Positions 14,251 through 22,286 of a DNA stretch of 22,940 bases are shown here, piece by piece. Source of the stretch: JAVBPA01 sp031549925. GTDB lineage: Bacteria > Bacillota > Clostridia > Oscillospirales > CAG-272. A program made the translations under genes and the position numbers. The notes under the pieces were generated by a model. It made no database searches and was not told the origin of the DNA. It saw only the letters and a list, made by a program, of their open reading frames with translations. Each line of letters begins with the position of its first letter. The stretch's first letter is position 1. The stretch covers positions 1 to 22,940 of the forward strand of contig JAVBPA010000117.1 of assembly GCA_031549925.1 (NCBI GenBank). Reading direction: 5' to 3'.

Positions 14251-14307
14251 TAAGCCGTTCCTCCATTATAGTTTTTACATGTTATGTAACTACGATTCAC
14301 ATAAATT

Positions 14308-14335
14308 ATTATAAACAATTTATTATTTTTGTCAA
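14308..14335 (-). promoter_or_regulatory. sigma-A promoter of the Thr-rich lipoprotein gene
   Basis: On the minus strand TTGACA (14335-14330), 16 bases, TATAAT (14313-14308). It starts only three bases beyond the stop codon of the 733-residue gene, showing that the lipoprotein has independent transcription. Confidence 0.82.
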
Positions 14336-14337
14336 GT

Positions 14338-16539
14338 TTATTTTAACAATTGCCTTTTTATATACTCAGTATTGATATATTTCTCAGCAAGAGAGTTTTG
14401 GGTATAGAAATAATGGTTTGAGGATTCGTATCCGATAAGCGGATTTTTTGACAAAAGTGAAGCAAGCTTTTTTGCTAGAAGCCCTTCTTCATTTGCGGTT
14501 TCGCAAAGCAAAACCCTGTTTTTTTCGATATCATCTCTTGTGTAAATAAAAAGTGATTGCAAATAAGATGATCTGAAATGGCAGTAAGCAGCTTCCGCGC
14601 AGTCGCTGAGCAGTGAAAGAGAGGGCGTGTTCGCAACGGTTTTTTCATCCAAACTACGTAAAATTTTAATACCGCAAAACCATTTTTCAGATAATTTCTT
14701 CAACTGTTCAATGTAAACTTCAACCGGAAATATCGATTTCCAGCAATTTAAATCATCATAAGGATATCCCACCATAGTAGCGTGCCAGCCTGTATTCTCC
14801 AGCCATAGCTGATTTGTACAGCCTACATTTTGAGCGGCGGTATAAACCACGTTTATATGGAAAGGAAATTCGTCGAATGCTTCGCTGAAAAGACCGCAGG
14901 CACTCTCCACAACATCAATACTCTCAGCAGGGAATACGCGTTCGTATAATTCACGCAGTGACGGAAGAACTTCTCTGGAGTAATTGCCCGCGTATAATGC
15001 CGCGAGCATAGCAAATGTAGGAGAGGGGTATCCGCCTAAAGTCCAATCAAGCATTAAACCGTCAACTTTCGTTTCAACTAAACCGCATATATGTTTATAA
15101 ATCTGTTCAAAAGCAGGTAAAAAGGGAATAAAAGAACATTCCCATGTATTATTGAACTGACATTTCGCAAAAGCCGCATGATTTTTTGCTTTTGCGTGTT
15201 CCCAAGTTTTTTTGGCATATTCACCCGGTCCGACAACCGATATTGAATAATCGATAACGCTTGTTACAACGCCTCCGATATTTTTTTCAACCGCTTGTTC
15301 GCTTACCCCCATAACGGTGATACCGTCCGGCATTAAATCTGTTATTTTCGCAATATTTTCAAATTCCCATCCCCAAGTCCAGGCGATATGACGGAAAGCG
15401 GGATCGACCGAAGAACCTCCGCTGTATAAAATGGTATTTAATTCTGCTATTACTTCGGCTTTTGAACGATTTTTACATCTTGGGCATTCACATCCCCCGT
15501 CCCCGCGGTGAGAATAGCAGTTGGTTTGATTTTCGGAAGCTGTTATTGTTATAAATCCTCCGAGTCCGGGAGCGTTTTTTACAAGATATACCGCGCTGTC
15601 ATACAAATATTTTTGTACTTGAGGTGCGCTTGTGCAAAGGCAGGAGTTGGAGCCTCCTCCGCATCCTCGCAGCTCCGGATATTTTTCAAAGAATCCGTTA
15701 GGCATAGTACGCGGTTCATTAAGATACAAATATAATTTAATTCCGTATTTCGCAAGTCTTTCAACTAATTCCCGAAGTCCTTTTATCCTTTTTTCATAAC
15801 AGGCGGAAACCGAAGGATCAAACGGAAACTCAACTAATGTGTAAAGCACTGCCTGACACCATATTCCGTTTACTCCCACAGCTTCATAAGCGCGCAGTAA
15901 TTCGTCGGGAAAAGATTCCATTGCGTTTTCCGCAAAAGTATCTCCGTATAAAGCGCAGTATGAATATACTATTCTGTCTGTAAATATAGAATTTTCAAAT
16001 GATATTCCGCGAGGGGAATACGTGGCAGCGTCGTTGAAAAACGGTTTGAAAGCGAAAGGGGGAATTTTTATTAAAGGGAGATTTTTTTCAAAATTTATTG
16101 TCGCTTCCCTTACAGATTCAAGTTTTTCATATTCTTCATCAGTCAGGGGTTTCCAAATTAACTTTGGAACATCGGGTTTTATTCCGCCGAGTTTTATATC
16201 TAAAAAATCGTCTTCTTTTAAAATATAAGCGAGTTTTTCAATATCCCAGCCGAGAAGCAGGCAAAGCTGATCATAAGTTATCAAATGCCAGTTTTGGCGT
16301 ATCAAAGTTATGTAGCCTTTGATTAACCATTCGTCTGAAATATCCGGATTTTCCGCAAGCCCCATATCGGACGCGAGCTTTATTATATCACATGTATCGG
16401 CTTCGATCGTTTTTGCTATGACAGAAGGCGAAATCATTCCCCAATTCCGGTATACAAAAAGGCAGAGACTATTCGGAAAATAGGGAAAATCCAAATATTC
16501 ATTTTCTTTTAAAGGCGGCAACGGCAATAAATGACTCAT
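14338..16539 (-). CDS. large glycoside hydrolase-like protein with duplicated N-terminal motif
   Basis: 733 residues, no signal peptide, probably cytoplasmic. Residues about 30-112 contain the same helical motif twice: RNWGMISPSVIAKTI (31-45) and RQNWHLITYDQLCLLL (81-96), each followed by D-x3-I/L-x2-L, as in small helix-turn-helix repeats. The remainder looks like a TIM barrel acting on sugars: GVNGIWCQAVLY (222-233), YGIKLYLYLNEPR (265-277), a Cys-rich LRGCGGGSNSCLCTS (290-304), GGFITITASENQ (327-338) with a possible catalytic Glu, and a metal-site-like GGCECPRC (348-355). This combination suggests a GH20- or alpha-glucuronidase-like hydrolase, but I cannot name the family. CGGAGG precedes the ATG. 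Only three bases separate its stop from the next gene's promoter. Confidence 0.6.
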   Translation of the reverse strand: MSHLLPLPPLKENEYLDFPYFPNSLCLFVYRNWGMISPSVIAKTIEADTCDIIKLASDMGLAENPDISDEWLIKGYITLIRQNWHLITYDQLCLLLGWDIEKLAYILKEDDFLDIKLGGIKPDVPKLIWKPLTDEEYEKLESVREATINFEKNLPLIKIPPFAFKPFFNDAATYSPRGISFENSIFTDRIVYSYCALYGDTFAENAMESFPDELLRAYEAVGVNGIWCQAVLYTLVEFPFDPSVSACYEKRIKGLRELVERLAKYGIKLYLYLNEPRTMPNGFFEKYPELRGCGGGSNSCLCTSAPQVQKYLYDSAVYLVKNAPGLGGFITITASENQTNCYSHRGDGGCECPRCKNRSKAEVIAELNTILYSGGSSVDPAFRHIAWTWGWEFENIAKITDLMPDGITVMGVSEQAVEKNIGGVVTSVIDYSISVVGPGEYAKKTWEHAKAKNHAAFAKCQFNNTWECSFIPFLPAFEQIYKHICGLVETKVDGLMLDWTLGGYPSPTFAMLAALYAGNYSREVLPSLRELYERVFPAESIDVVESACGLFSEAFDEFPFHINVVYTAAQNVGCTNQLWLENTGWHATMVGYPYDDLNCWKSIFPVEVYIEQLKKLSEKWFCGIKILRSLDEKTVANTPSLSLLSDCAEAAYCHFRSSYLQSLFIYTRDDIEKNRVLLCETANEEGLLAKKLASLLSKNPLIGYESSNHYFYTQNSLAEKYINTEYIKRQLLK

Positions 16540-16636
16540 TTTATTTTATCCTCCGTTTTATTCATCATTTTTTTATATTTTCAGGTACAGCAGTATATAA
16601 GCTTATATTATAATAAAAAAAAGAAAAAATCAATCA

Positions 16637-16664
16637 TTGACAAAAATAAAAAGGAGACTATAAT
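16637..16664 (+). promoter_or_regulatory. sigma-A promoter of the URO-D family gene
   Basis: TTGACA (16637-16642), 16 bases, TATAAT (16659-16664). The leader of about 110 bases up to 16783 is almost pure A/T and shows no clear structured RNA. Confidence 0.72.
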
Positions 16665-16782
16665 TGAATTGAAATAAAATTATAATTATTTGTAATAATT
16701 TACGATATATGCAATCATAATTTATATATAACCTATAATATTTATATTAAACATATTTATAATAAAAAGGCAGGGAAAATTT

Positions 16783-17877
16783 ATGATGACCGGCAAAGAA
16801 AGAATAAGAAAAATTTTAAACCGAGAAAAGCCTGACAGGATAGGTTTGTATGAACATTTTTGGGGAGATACCTACAACGCGTGGACAGGCGGGGAAGATA
16901 AAACATCACAAATTAAACCGGGCGAAAACTTTGATGACCACTTCGGATTTGATTTGACTTTATGCGGAACAAATAATCTGTGCGCCGATCTCGATTTTCA
17001 GCCTTATATCGTAAGGGAAGATGAAGATACATATACTGCGAAGGACGGAAATTACGCAACTCTGCGCCGCCATAAAAAGCACGACACAACGCCCGAGCAC
17101 ATTGATTTTGATATAAAATGCCGCGAGGACTGGGATAGACTTATAAAACCCAAGCTGCTTGATCCCGCTTCATTCAGACGCAGAATCAATTTTGAAGGAT
17201 ACAAAAACGTAAAAGCATACGCAGCTCAGCGGGAACGCTTCTTCTTCTGGAGCGGAGCTCATGTTTTTGAATGTATGCATCCGATAACAGGTCATGAAAA
17301 TATGCTTGTCGCTATGATTGAAGATCCCGATTGGGTCAGCGATATGTGCGAAACATATGCTACGCTTCATCTCGAACTGCAAAAAATATTGTTTGAGGAA
17401 TGCGGTTATCCCGACGGTATCTGGTATTATGAGGATATGGGTTATAAAAATTCCCCGTTTATGTCGCCCGCTATGTATGATCAGTTTATTTATCCTTCTC
17501 ACAAGGCTACCTGCGATTATGCTCATTCAAAAGGAATACCGGTTGTTATGCACTCCTGCGGCTTTGTAGAGCCTCTGATTCCGGGAATGATACGCGCGGG
17601 AATAGACGCGTTACAGGTTATCGAAGTGAAAGCGGGCATGGATCTTTTGCGCATCTATAAAAACCACGGCGATAAAATTGCGCTGATCGGCGGGATTGAC
17701 GTAAGATGTCTGTATTCAAACGACCGCGACGTTATAGACGAAGAGCTTCAAAAGAAAATTCCGATTGTTAAAAACGGCGGTTATGTACTTCATTCAGACC
17801 ATTCGATACCGAAAACCGTCCGTTATGAAACTTATAAATATTTTGTCGAACAGGGACTAAAACTGGGAACTCTCTAA
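16783..17877 (+). CDS. uroporphyrinogen decarboxylase (URO-D) family protein
   Basis: 364 residues in the URO-D/MtaA superfamily. It opens TGKERIRKILNREKPDRIG, the standard start of this group, and shows DMGYKNSPFMSPAMYDQF (218-235), the metal-site motif VVMHSCGFVEPLIPG (254-268) and GGID (303-306). The His-x-Cys motif is that of the zinc methyltransferase branch (methylcobamide:CoM type), so it is not a haem-pathway HemE. Members near sugar genes in Clostridia have no settled function. No corrinoid protein or second methyltransferase gene lies beside it. AGGCAGGG precedes two consecutive ATGs; the first is used here. It converges with a lipoprotein gene 26 bases downstream. Confidence 0.85.
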   Translation: MMTGKERIRKILNREKPDRIGLYEHFWGDTYNAWTGGEDKTSQIKPGENFDDHFGFDLTLCGTNNLCADLDFQPYIVREDEDTYTAKDGNYATLRRHKKHDTTPEHIDFDIKCREDWDRLIKPKLLDPASFRRRINFEGYKNVKAYAAQRERFFFWSGAHVFECMHPITGHENMLVAMIEDPDWVSDMCETYATLHLELQKILFEECGYPDGIWYYEDMGYKNSPFMSPAMYDQFIYPSHKATCDYAHSKGIPVVMHSCGFVEPLIPGMIRAGIDALQVIEVKAGMDLLRIYKNHGDKIALIGGIDVRCLYSNDRDVIDEELQKKIPIVKNGGYVLHSDHSIPKTVRYETYKYFVEQGLKLGTL

Positions 17878-17903
17878 ATCTTATACTAAGAATTCTCTAA
17901 ATT

Positions 17904-18428
17904 TTATTCAGACCCGTTTTCGATTTTTTCCGCAAAAAAAACGAGTGATGAATCTTCCGTTTCAAATTTTTGAGGTATACCCTCCTGATTGTATGTAACG
18001 CAAACTCTGCCGTATTTTGTTTCAAACACAGCTGAGGCTTCCCGGTTCTTATCCGCCGATTCGGTTAAAACAAGCTGTTCGGAATCAAGAGAAAGCATTG
18101 CGATAATAATCTCCGCGTCGCTTATCTTTTCTTTATTTACAAGCGGCAGTGAAACCCCCTGAGCTTCAAGAATATTTCCGGCTTCCGATATGGTTACTTT
18201 AATACTTTCAAGTGCCGCCGGGGAGAAATATTCGACCGTTCCTTCCCCCCCCGACAATAAAACAGCAATTATTTCCGCGTTTATGTCTCCGCTTGTATAA
18301 GAGCCTTTAACCGTCATCGGATAAACCTGATAATCAAGAAGTGACGCGTTTTTTTCCGCGCATGACAGCAAAATATTTACCGATAATATAAGCAATAATA
18401 TCAAAAAGATATACCGATTTTTAAGCAT
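17904..18428 (-). CDS. lipoprotein of unknown function
   Basis: 174 residues from the ATG at 18428-18426, chosen because AGGGGA lies seven bases upstream; the frame can be extended ten codons to 18458 but without ribosome site. Lipobox VNILLSC with Cys at 23 predicts lipid anchoring outside the membrane. The mature domain alternates strands and helices (YPMTVKGSYTSGDINAEIIAV, YFSPAALESIKVTI, YGRVCVTYNQEGIPQKFE), a pattern reminiscent of small LolA-like or DUF-type cell-envelope lipoproteins, but I do not recognise the family. Its translation start is embedded in the hairpin/palindrome described at 18436-18482. Confidence 0.68.
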   Translation of the reverse strand: MLKNRYIFLILLLILSVNILLSCAEKNASLLDYQVYPMTVKGSYTSGDINAEIIAVLLSGGEGTVEYFSPAALESIKVTISEAGNILEAQGVSLPLVNKEKISDAEIIIAMLSLDSEQLVLTESADKNREASAVFETKYGRVCVTYNQEGIPQKFETEDSSLVFFAEKIENGSE

Positions 18429-18435
18429 AAAAAAA

Positions 18436-18482
18436 TCCCCTGCACGTAAATTATACATTTATGTTTAAACATATGCAGGGGA
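18436..18482 (-). promoter_or_regulatory. hairpin covering the ribosome site, with inner 14-base palindrome
   Basis: TCCCCTGCA (18436-18444) and TGCAGGGGA (18474-18482) form a nine-base stem. On the minus-strand RNA the second arm contains the AGGGGA ribosome site and is followed by seven U and then the AUG. The loop begins with the perfect palindrome TATGTTTAAACATA (18460-18473) and contains a TATAAT at 18455-18450. It can be read as terminator of the upstream membrane-protein gene, as a ribosome-site-hiding hairpin, or as a promoter with operator. Confidence 0.6.
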
Positions 18483-18549
18483 AAGAATTTTTATTACATT
18501 GGAATATGGCGTATATTTAATCAGGTAAGCTTTGTTTGCTGCGTTTATT

Positions 18550-19122
18550 TTATATAGTAAGCTCCCTTATAACAGTATTACGGTTATGGAACGAAAAAAG
18601 CTTCAGCATTTTGTTTGTAGCCTGAAAAAACACTATACATTTCTGTCCGTTTTCATTTGTAAAGGTAGCGTAATAATTATCCGGATGAGCCATGTAGGCA
18701 ACGGCTTCATATCTGATATCATATATATTTTTTTCAGCGTCAGATTTATAAGAGCCGCTGTAAGGCGCGATTGTATCCATACTCGATATATTTACCGGAT
18801 TGAGCCAGGGCTTGCGTGTTTTGCGTCCGTATATGTAATTAACTAAAAATCCGCCGGATACAATATTATATTCATATTCTATCTGAACATACCGATGAAA
18901 AGCGGGGTATACTATTTTGGGAAGCAAAAAAGGAAAATAAATCGGAATAAAAACAATTAAAGCAACCGCCCCGAAACTTGTCGCCATTAAAACAGCCATA
19001 AATATCAGCGGAACGGCAAAATAAGCGATCCATAACAGAATCCGTTTTAAACGATATACGCCCTCAACTCTTTTTTCTACCGTAAATTCGGCTGCGTTTG
19101 CCATTTCATTTACTATCGGCAT
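18550..19122 (-). CDS. small membrane protein of unknown function
   Basis: 190 residues from the ATG at 19122-19120, preceded by a perfect CGGAGG; an ATG eight codons further upstream overlaps that ribosome site and is not used. A short cytoplasmic N-terminus (PIVNEMANAAEFTVEKRVEG) leads to two adjacent transmembrane helices (about residues 27-50 and 51-72: LLWIAYFAVPLIFMAVLMA, GAVALIVFIPIYFPFLLP). The remainder is a soluble domain (VQIEYEYNIVSGGFLVNYIYG, YAVFTNENGQKCIVFF-type strands) resembling a PH-like fold downstream of two helices. Similar proteins are common in Clostridia without known role. I do not recognise a named family with confidence. Confidence 0.7.
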   Translation of the reverse strand: MPIVNEMANAAEFTVEKRVEGVYRLKRILLWIAYFAVPLIFMAVLMATSFGAVALIVFIPIYFPFLLPKIVYPAFHRYVQIEYEYNIVSGGFLVNYIYGRKTRKPWLNPVNISSMDTIAPYSGSYKSDAEKNIYDIRYEAVAYMAHPDNYYATFTNENGQKCIVFFQATNKMLKLFSFHNRNTVIRELTI

Positions 19123-19187
19123 AAATTTCCTCCGGAGATGAAACAATATTATTTATTTATAAACTAATTATAAATAAATTTATTCAT

Positions 19188-19216
19188 ATAATAACACAAA
19201 CAAACAAAAAAATCAA
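19188..19216 (-). promoter_or_regulatory. possible promoter of the 18550-19122 membrane-protein gene
   Basis: On the minus strand TTGATT (19216-19211), 17 bases, TATTAT (19193-19188). It overlaps the start region of the divergent gene at 19239. Confidence 0.5.
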
Positions 19217-19238
19217 GTTTAATAATAAACTCTGTTTA

Positions 19239-19769
19239 ATGAAAAAAACATTTATTACAAAAGCCGGTCTCACTGCTCTCTGCGCCGTATTTCACATAAT
19301 TATTACCCTTTCGGCAGGTATTGTGAATATACTTGAGGGATTGAATGTAACCGGTATATCAAATGCCGCCGCTCTTGGCTTTTCCGTTTCCGCTTTATTT
19401 ATTTATATTGCGGGAGGTCTTTTGGTTTACAAAAAAAAATCCGCCGAGCTATCCGGATTCGGAGTTTTCTTTTGGGGTACCGCTCTTATCGGATTCGTTT
19501 TTTATGCTTTTTTCAATATATTCAATATTCCGATATCGATATCCATTCCGAACATGACCGCTTTTTTAAGATTTATGATGCTTCTTTTTACTTTGCCGCT
19601 TCTTTCGGTTAATTGTCTTATCGGATTGATACCGCCGACGGCTTTAAAATTTTGCTTCGCTTTGGCTTTGCCCTCGGCTTTATTTACAATAAATCTGCTG
19701 ATACGGATAAAATATAAAAAATCAAAAATAAAGGATACAAATAAAGAAGATTTAACATCCGATGAATAA
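19239..19769 (+). CDS. polytopic membrane protein of unknown function
   Basis: 176 residues with four to five hydrophobic helices (TALCAVFHIIITLSAGIVNI; AAALGFSVSALFIYIAGGLL; GFGVFFWGTALIGFVFYAFF; AFLRFMMLLFTLPLLSV; LKFCFALALPSALFTINLLI) and a charged C-terminal tail. I do not recognise the family. The ATG has no clear ribosome site: the 40 bases upstream are A/T with only an AGTTTA/TAAACT inverted repeat, so the start is uncertain. The gene overlaps the next one by eight bases, which implies translational coupling to the RNase M5-like protein. Confidence 0.68.
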   Translation: MKKTFITKAGLTALCAVFHIIITLSAGIVNILEGLNVTGISNAAALGFSVSALFIYIAGGLLVYKKKSAELSGFGVFFWGTALIGFVFYAFFNIFNIPISISIPNMTAFLRFMMLLFTLPLLSVNCLIGLIPPTALKFCFALALPSALFTINLLIRIKYKKSKIKDTNKEDLTSDE

Positions 19770-20373
19770 ACTCATAATTGATAAACCAATAATTGTCGAA
19801 GGAAAATATGATAAAGCCGCGGTATGTCAAATAGCATACGCGAATGTAATCATAACGGACGGATTCGGTATATTCAAAGAAAATGAAAAACGCGGTTTTA
19901 TACGCCGTTTAGCCGAAACCCGCGGTGTTATTGTTTTGACCGACAGCGACGGAGCGGGTCTTGTAATACGCAGATACATAAATTCTATTCTTCCCGCGGG
20001 GAGTGTTTATCACACATATATTCCCCGGATAACCGGAAAAGAACGCAGAAAAAATCAGGCGTCAAAAGAAGGTCTCCTCGGCGTTGAAGGGATTGACAGA
20101 GAACTTTTGATAGCAGCTCTGAAACCCTATTCAACATCTGAGGAAACGGAAATCGGAATTTTTAATGAAGAAGAGATATCCAAAATACAATTTTACGGAG
20201 ATGGTTTTTCCGGAAAAGACGAAAGCGCAAAAAAACGCGATGAGCTTGCACAAATTCTACATCTTCCTCAAAATCTTTCATCAAAGGCTCTTCTCGCAGC
20301 AATCAACATGCTGAAATTGCAAGAACAATATAAGGAGTATGTAAAACAAAAAATTAATGACGTACAAAATTAA
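19762..20373 (+). CDS. rnmV: RNase M5-like TOPRIM protein
   Basis: 203 residues. N-terminal TOPRIM domain: Glu13 in PIIVEGKYDKA (9-19) and the acidic pair Asp61/Asp63 in VLTDSDGAGLVIR (58-70), with ITDGFGIF (31-38) between; GLLGVEGID (104-112) is the RNase M5 signature that precedes the C-terminal DUF4093-type part. RNase M5 matures the ends of 5S rRNA precursors in Bacillota, usually with ribosomal protein uL18. The usual length (about 180-190) fits. In many Bacillota rnmV sits beside ksgA/rsmA or a TatD-like gene; here it is between two membrane-protein genes, overlapping both (8 and 17 bases). The ribosome site is weak (AAGAAGA), consistent with coupling. Confidence 0.78.
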   Translation: MNKLIIDKPIIVEGKYDKAAVCQIAYANVIITDGFGIFKENEKRGFIRRLAETRGVIVLTDSDGAGLVIRRYINSILPAGSVYHTYIPRITGKERRKNQASKEGLLGVEGIDRELLIAALKPYSTSEETEIGIFNEEEISKIQFYGDGFSGKDESAKKRDELAQILHLPQNLSSKALLAAINMLKLQEQYKEYVKQKINDVQN

Positions 20374-20776
20374 AAACCTGCTGATAAAATACCGTGAAAT
20401 AATAGTATACGGTATATTCGGAGTCCTTACTACTTTGGTTGATTTCGGCATTTATTGGGTATTCACCAGATTATTGTATATGGATGAAACGCTTTCGCAG
20501 GGAATCAGCATCGCCGCCGCTATTATATTTGCGTATATCGTCAATAAAATCTTTGTTTTCCGCGATAATATTAAAAATCCGCTTTTTGTACTCCGTCAAT
20601 TTATAACCTTTTCGTCAATGCGGGTTATCTCCGGACTTTTTCAGACATTCTGTGTCTGGCTGTTTGTCGAACAATTATATTTTTACGATATGGCGGTAAA
20701 AGCTATAATCGCCGTATTTGTTATTGTTGTAAACTATCTTTTCAGCAAGCTTTTGATATTCCGAAGCGGAAAATAA
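20357..20776 (+). CDS. GtrA family membrane protein
   Basis: 139 residues, the standard length of a GtrA protein. Four helices: IIVYGIFGVLTTLVDFGIYWV, ISIAAAIIFAYIVNKIFVF, FITFSSMRVISGLFQTFC and MAVKAIIAVFVIVVNYLFSK. The family features GVLTTLVDFGIYW and IFAYIVNKIFVFRD (conserved NK-x2-VF) are clear. GtrA-like proteins are thought to help move lipid-linked sugars across the membrane for wall or surface polysaccharide decoration. The only start is ATG 20357, inside the end of the RNase M5-like gene; AAGGAG lies 19 bases upstream, so translation is probably coupled. No glycosyltransferase gene is adjacent. Confidence 0.88.
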   Translation: MTYKIKNLLIKYREIIVYGIFGVLTTLVDFGIYWVFTRLLYMDETLSQGISIAAAIIFAYIVNKIFVFRDNIKNPLFVLRQFITFSSMRVISGLFQTFCVWLFVEQLYFYDMAVKAIIAVFVIVVNYLFSKLLIFRSGK

Positions 20777-20886
20777 TTTTTTTAAAAATCTTTCAATATA
20801 TCAAAAGTTTTGCGGAGCTTTTTCAAAAGCGACCGCGTCCCCGTACCCCTTGCCTTCAGTTTTAGCGAAAAAAATCATTCCGGGTT

Positions 20887-21867
20887 TTATAAAATATCTC
20901 CGAACATAATTTTACGCATATACGCGCTGGAAGCTACCGCGTTGTTTTGGTTCAGTATTTGCTGCATTTTGTCCATGTCAATTCTTTCCGCTAATTTTTC
21001 GAATGTCTGCATCCAAAGTACCGTTTGTTCCACGGCGTCTCTGCTGTCTTCGCGGTAAGGATACTGATCGGTCGAAATGAATCCGGTATAATTAAGCTTT
21101 TTCAGCCAGTAGAACATTTCTATATATTCTATAGTATGAACAGATCCCGCTATCATATCGTCGTCCCACAGTTTCCAGTTATCGTTCATATGGAAATGGA
21201 ACATTCTGTTCCGGGACATGGCCGCGCAGATAGCCTCCGATACATTTTCATAAGCTTCGAAGCTGTGACCGACATCGATTGTTATACCCATATTAGTTTG
21301 CTTGCTTTCCGCGATTAATGTAAGTGCCGACCATACATTCGGAATAAAGCAATGGCAGCGCGGTTCTTTCGGTTTATACTCGAGTGATATACGCATATCA
21401 GGAGCCTTTTCGCAGCACTCGGTGAGACCGTCCAGCAGCCATTTATAAGCATCGATATAATCAGCCTGAAGCGGATAATCGTAACCGTCCTGACCGTTCC
21501 AGATAGAAATTGTATCACATTCCAGCTCACGGGCGAAAGCACACATATCAAGAGTTTCTTTGACGGCTAATTTTCTGATTTGCGGGTCGGTTGAAGTAAA
21601 AGCTCCGCTTCCCCAATGTTTTGTTCCGAAATGATCGGGGATAATTGCCACGGATTTGAATCCGTACTGCGCTATTTGAGAAGATAATAAATTTATGGTT
21701 TTATCCGAAACATGCCAGTTGCCTATGTATTCTACCCCGGTAACCCCTTTAATCGAAGCGACTCTTTCAAACAGTTCCGGAATTTCAAATTTGCGCCCGT
21801 AACCATCCGTCATATACCTGTCGGAGCATTGTCCTACATTGCCTAAAATAACCGAATAATTCAACAT
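20887..21867 (-). CDS. sugar isomerase/epimerase-like TIM barrel
   Basis: 326 residues of the xylose-isomerase-like (AP-endonuclease 2) superfamily. Candidate metal ligands are Glu163 in RISLEYKPKEP (159-169), Asp198 and His201 in ITIDVGHSFEAY (195-206), and the HFHMND group (224-229). WNGQDGYDYPLQ (123-134) also matches the rhamnose/tagatose-type isomerase group (usual form W.GREGY..). It would interconvert a ketose and an aldose or epimerise a ketose in the cytoplasm; substrate unknown. AGGAG precedes the ATG, and a clear promoter lies 39 bases upstream. It is monocistronic; the 110 bases between it and the GtrA gene (20777-20886) hold no gene or strong terminator that I can see. Confidence 0.85.
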   Translation of the reverse strand: MLNYSVILGNVGQCSDRYMTDGYGRKFEIPELFERVASIKGVTGVEYIGNWHVSDKTINLLSSQIAQYGFKSVAIIPDHFGTKHWGSGAFTSTDPQIRKLAVKETLDMCAFARELECDTISIWNGQDGYDYPLQADYIDAYKWLLDGLTECCEKAPDMRISLEYKPKEPRCHCFIPNVWSALTLIAESKQTNMGITIDVGHSFEAYENVSEAICAAMSRNRMFHFHMNDNWKLWDDDMIAGSVHTIEYIEMFYWLKKLNYTGFISTDQYPYREDSRDAVEQTVLWMQTFEKLAERIDMDKMQQILNQNNAVASSAYMRKIMFGDIL

Positions 21868-21905
21868 ATTTTTTCTCCTTTTTTTTGTTATATAACACTA
21901 AAATC

Positions 21906-21934
21906 ATTATAATGCCATTATATAATTAAGTCAA
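21906..21934 (-). promoter_or_regulatory. sigma-A promoter of the isomerase-like gene
   Basis: On the minus strand TTGACT (21934-21929), 17 bases, TATAAT (21911-21906). Confidence 0.8.
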
Positions 21935-21991
21935 TGATTTTGGATTTTTAGGTTTAATTTTAAATATCGTGAAAAAAATTACGTATACCTA

Positions 21992-22020
21992 TTGATTTTA
22001 TATAAACATTATGTTATAAT
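21992..22020 (+). promoter_or_regulatory. promoter of tRNA-Trp
   Basis: TTGATT (21992-21997), 17 bases, TATAAT (22015-22020); the expected start is about 30 bases before the mature tRNA. Confidence 0.75.
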
Positions 22021-22057
22021 ACCTAAGCGTTCGTCCGATGTCCGATAATCAACATAA

Positions 22058-22133
22058 AGGGGCATAGCTCAGCTGGTAGAGCAGCGGTCTCCAAAACCGC
22101 GTGCCGAGGGTTCAAATCCTTCTACCCCTGCCA
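22058..22133 (+). tRNA. trnW: tRNA-Trp (anticodon CCA)
   Basis: 76 bases with encoded CCA end. D stem GCTC/GAGC with loop AGCTGGTA, anticodon stem GCGGT/ACCGC around loop CTCCAAA (anticodon CCA), T stem GAGGG/CCTTC with loop TTCAAAT, discriminator G. The acceptor pairs AGGGGCA with TACCCCT, leaving one C-A mismatch at position 6-67 where Bacillota tRNA-Trp usually has a C-G pair. Single gene, own promoter and terminator. Confidence 0.95.
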
Positions 22134-22140
22134 AAGTCAT

Positions 22141-22182
22141 AACCTGCCGAGAAAGCTGAAATTGCTTTTGCGGCAGGTTTTT
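22141..22182 (+). terminator. rho-independent terminator of tRNA-Trp
   Basis: AACCTGCCG (22141-22149) / CGGCAGGTT (22171-22179), 21-base loop, ending in five T. Confidence 0.87.
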
Positions 22183-22286
22183 GCTATAATAAAGCAAATG
22201 AACAGTATTTATATTATATGCAGATATTTATTTCTCTATATCAACTAATCGTGGATATTTTCCACCATAGTTCAACAATGCGGTTA

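Noticed and set aside
13847..14314. 155-codon plus-strand open frame
   Set aside because: It is antisense to the Thr/Ala-rich linker of the lipoprotein at 13546-14250; low complexity creates the long frame.
16783..17877. HemE (haem pathway uroporphyrinogen decarboxylase)
   Set aside because: The HSCG metal motif and overall pattern match the methyltransferase-like branch, and no other haem genes are present.
22197..22250. Short 16-codon frame after the tRNA terminator
   Set aside because: No ribosome site, no promoter of its own and AT-rich composition; expected by chance.
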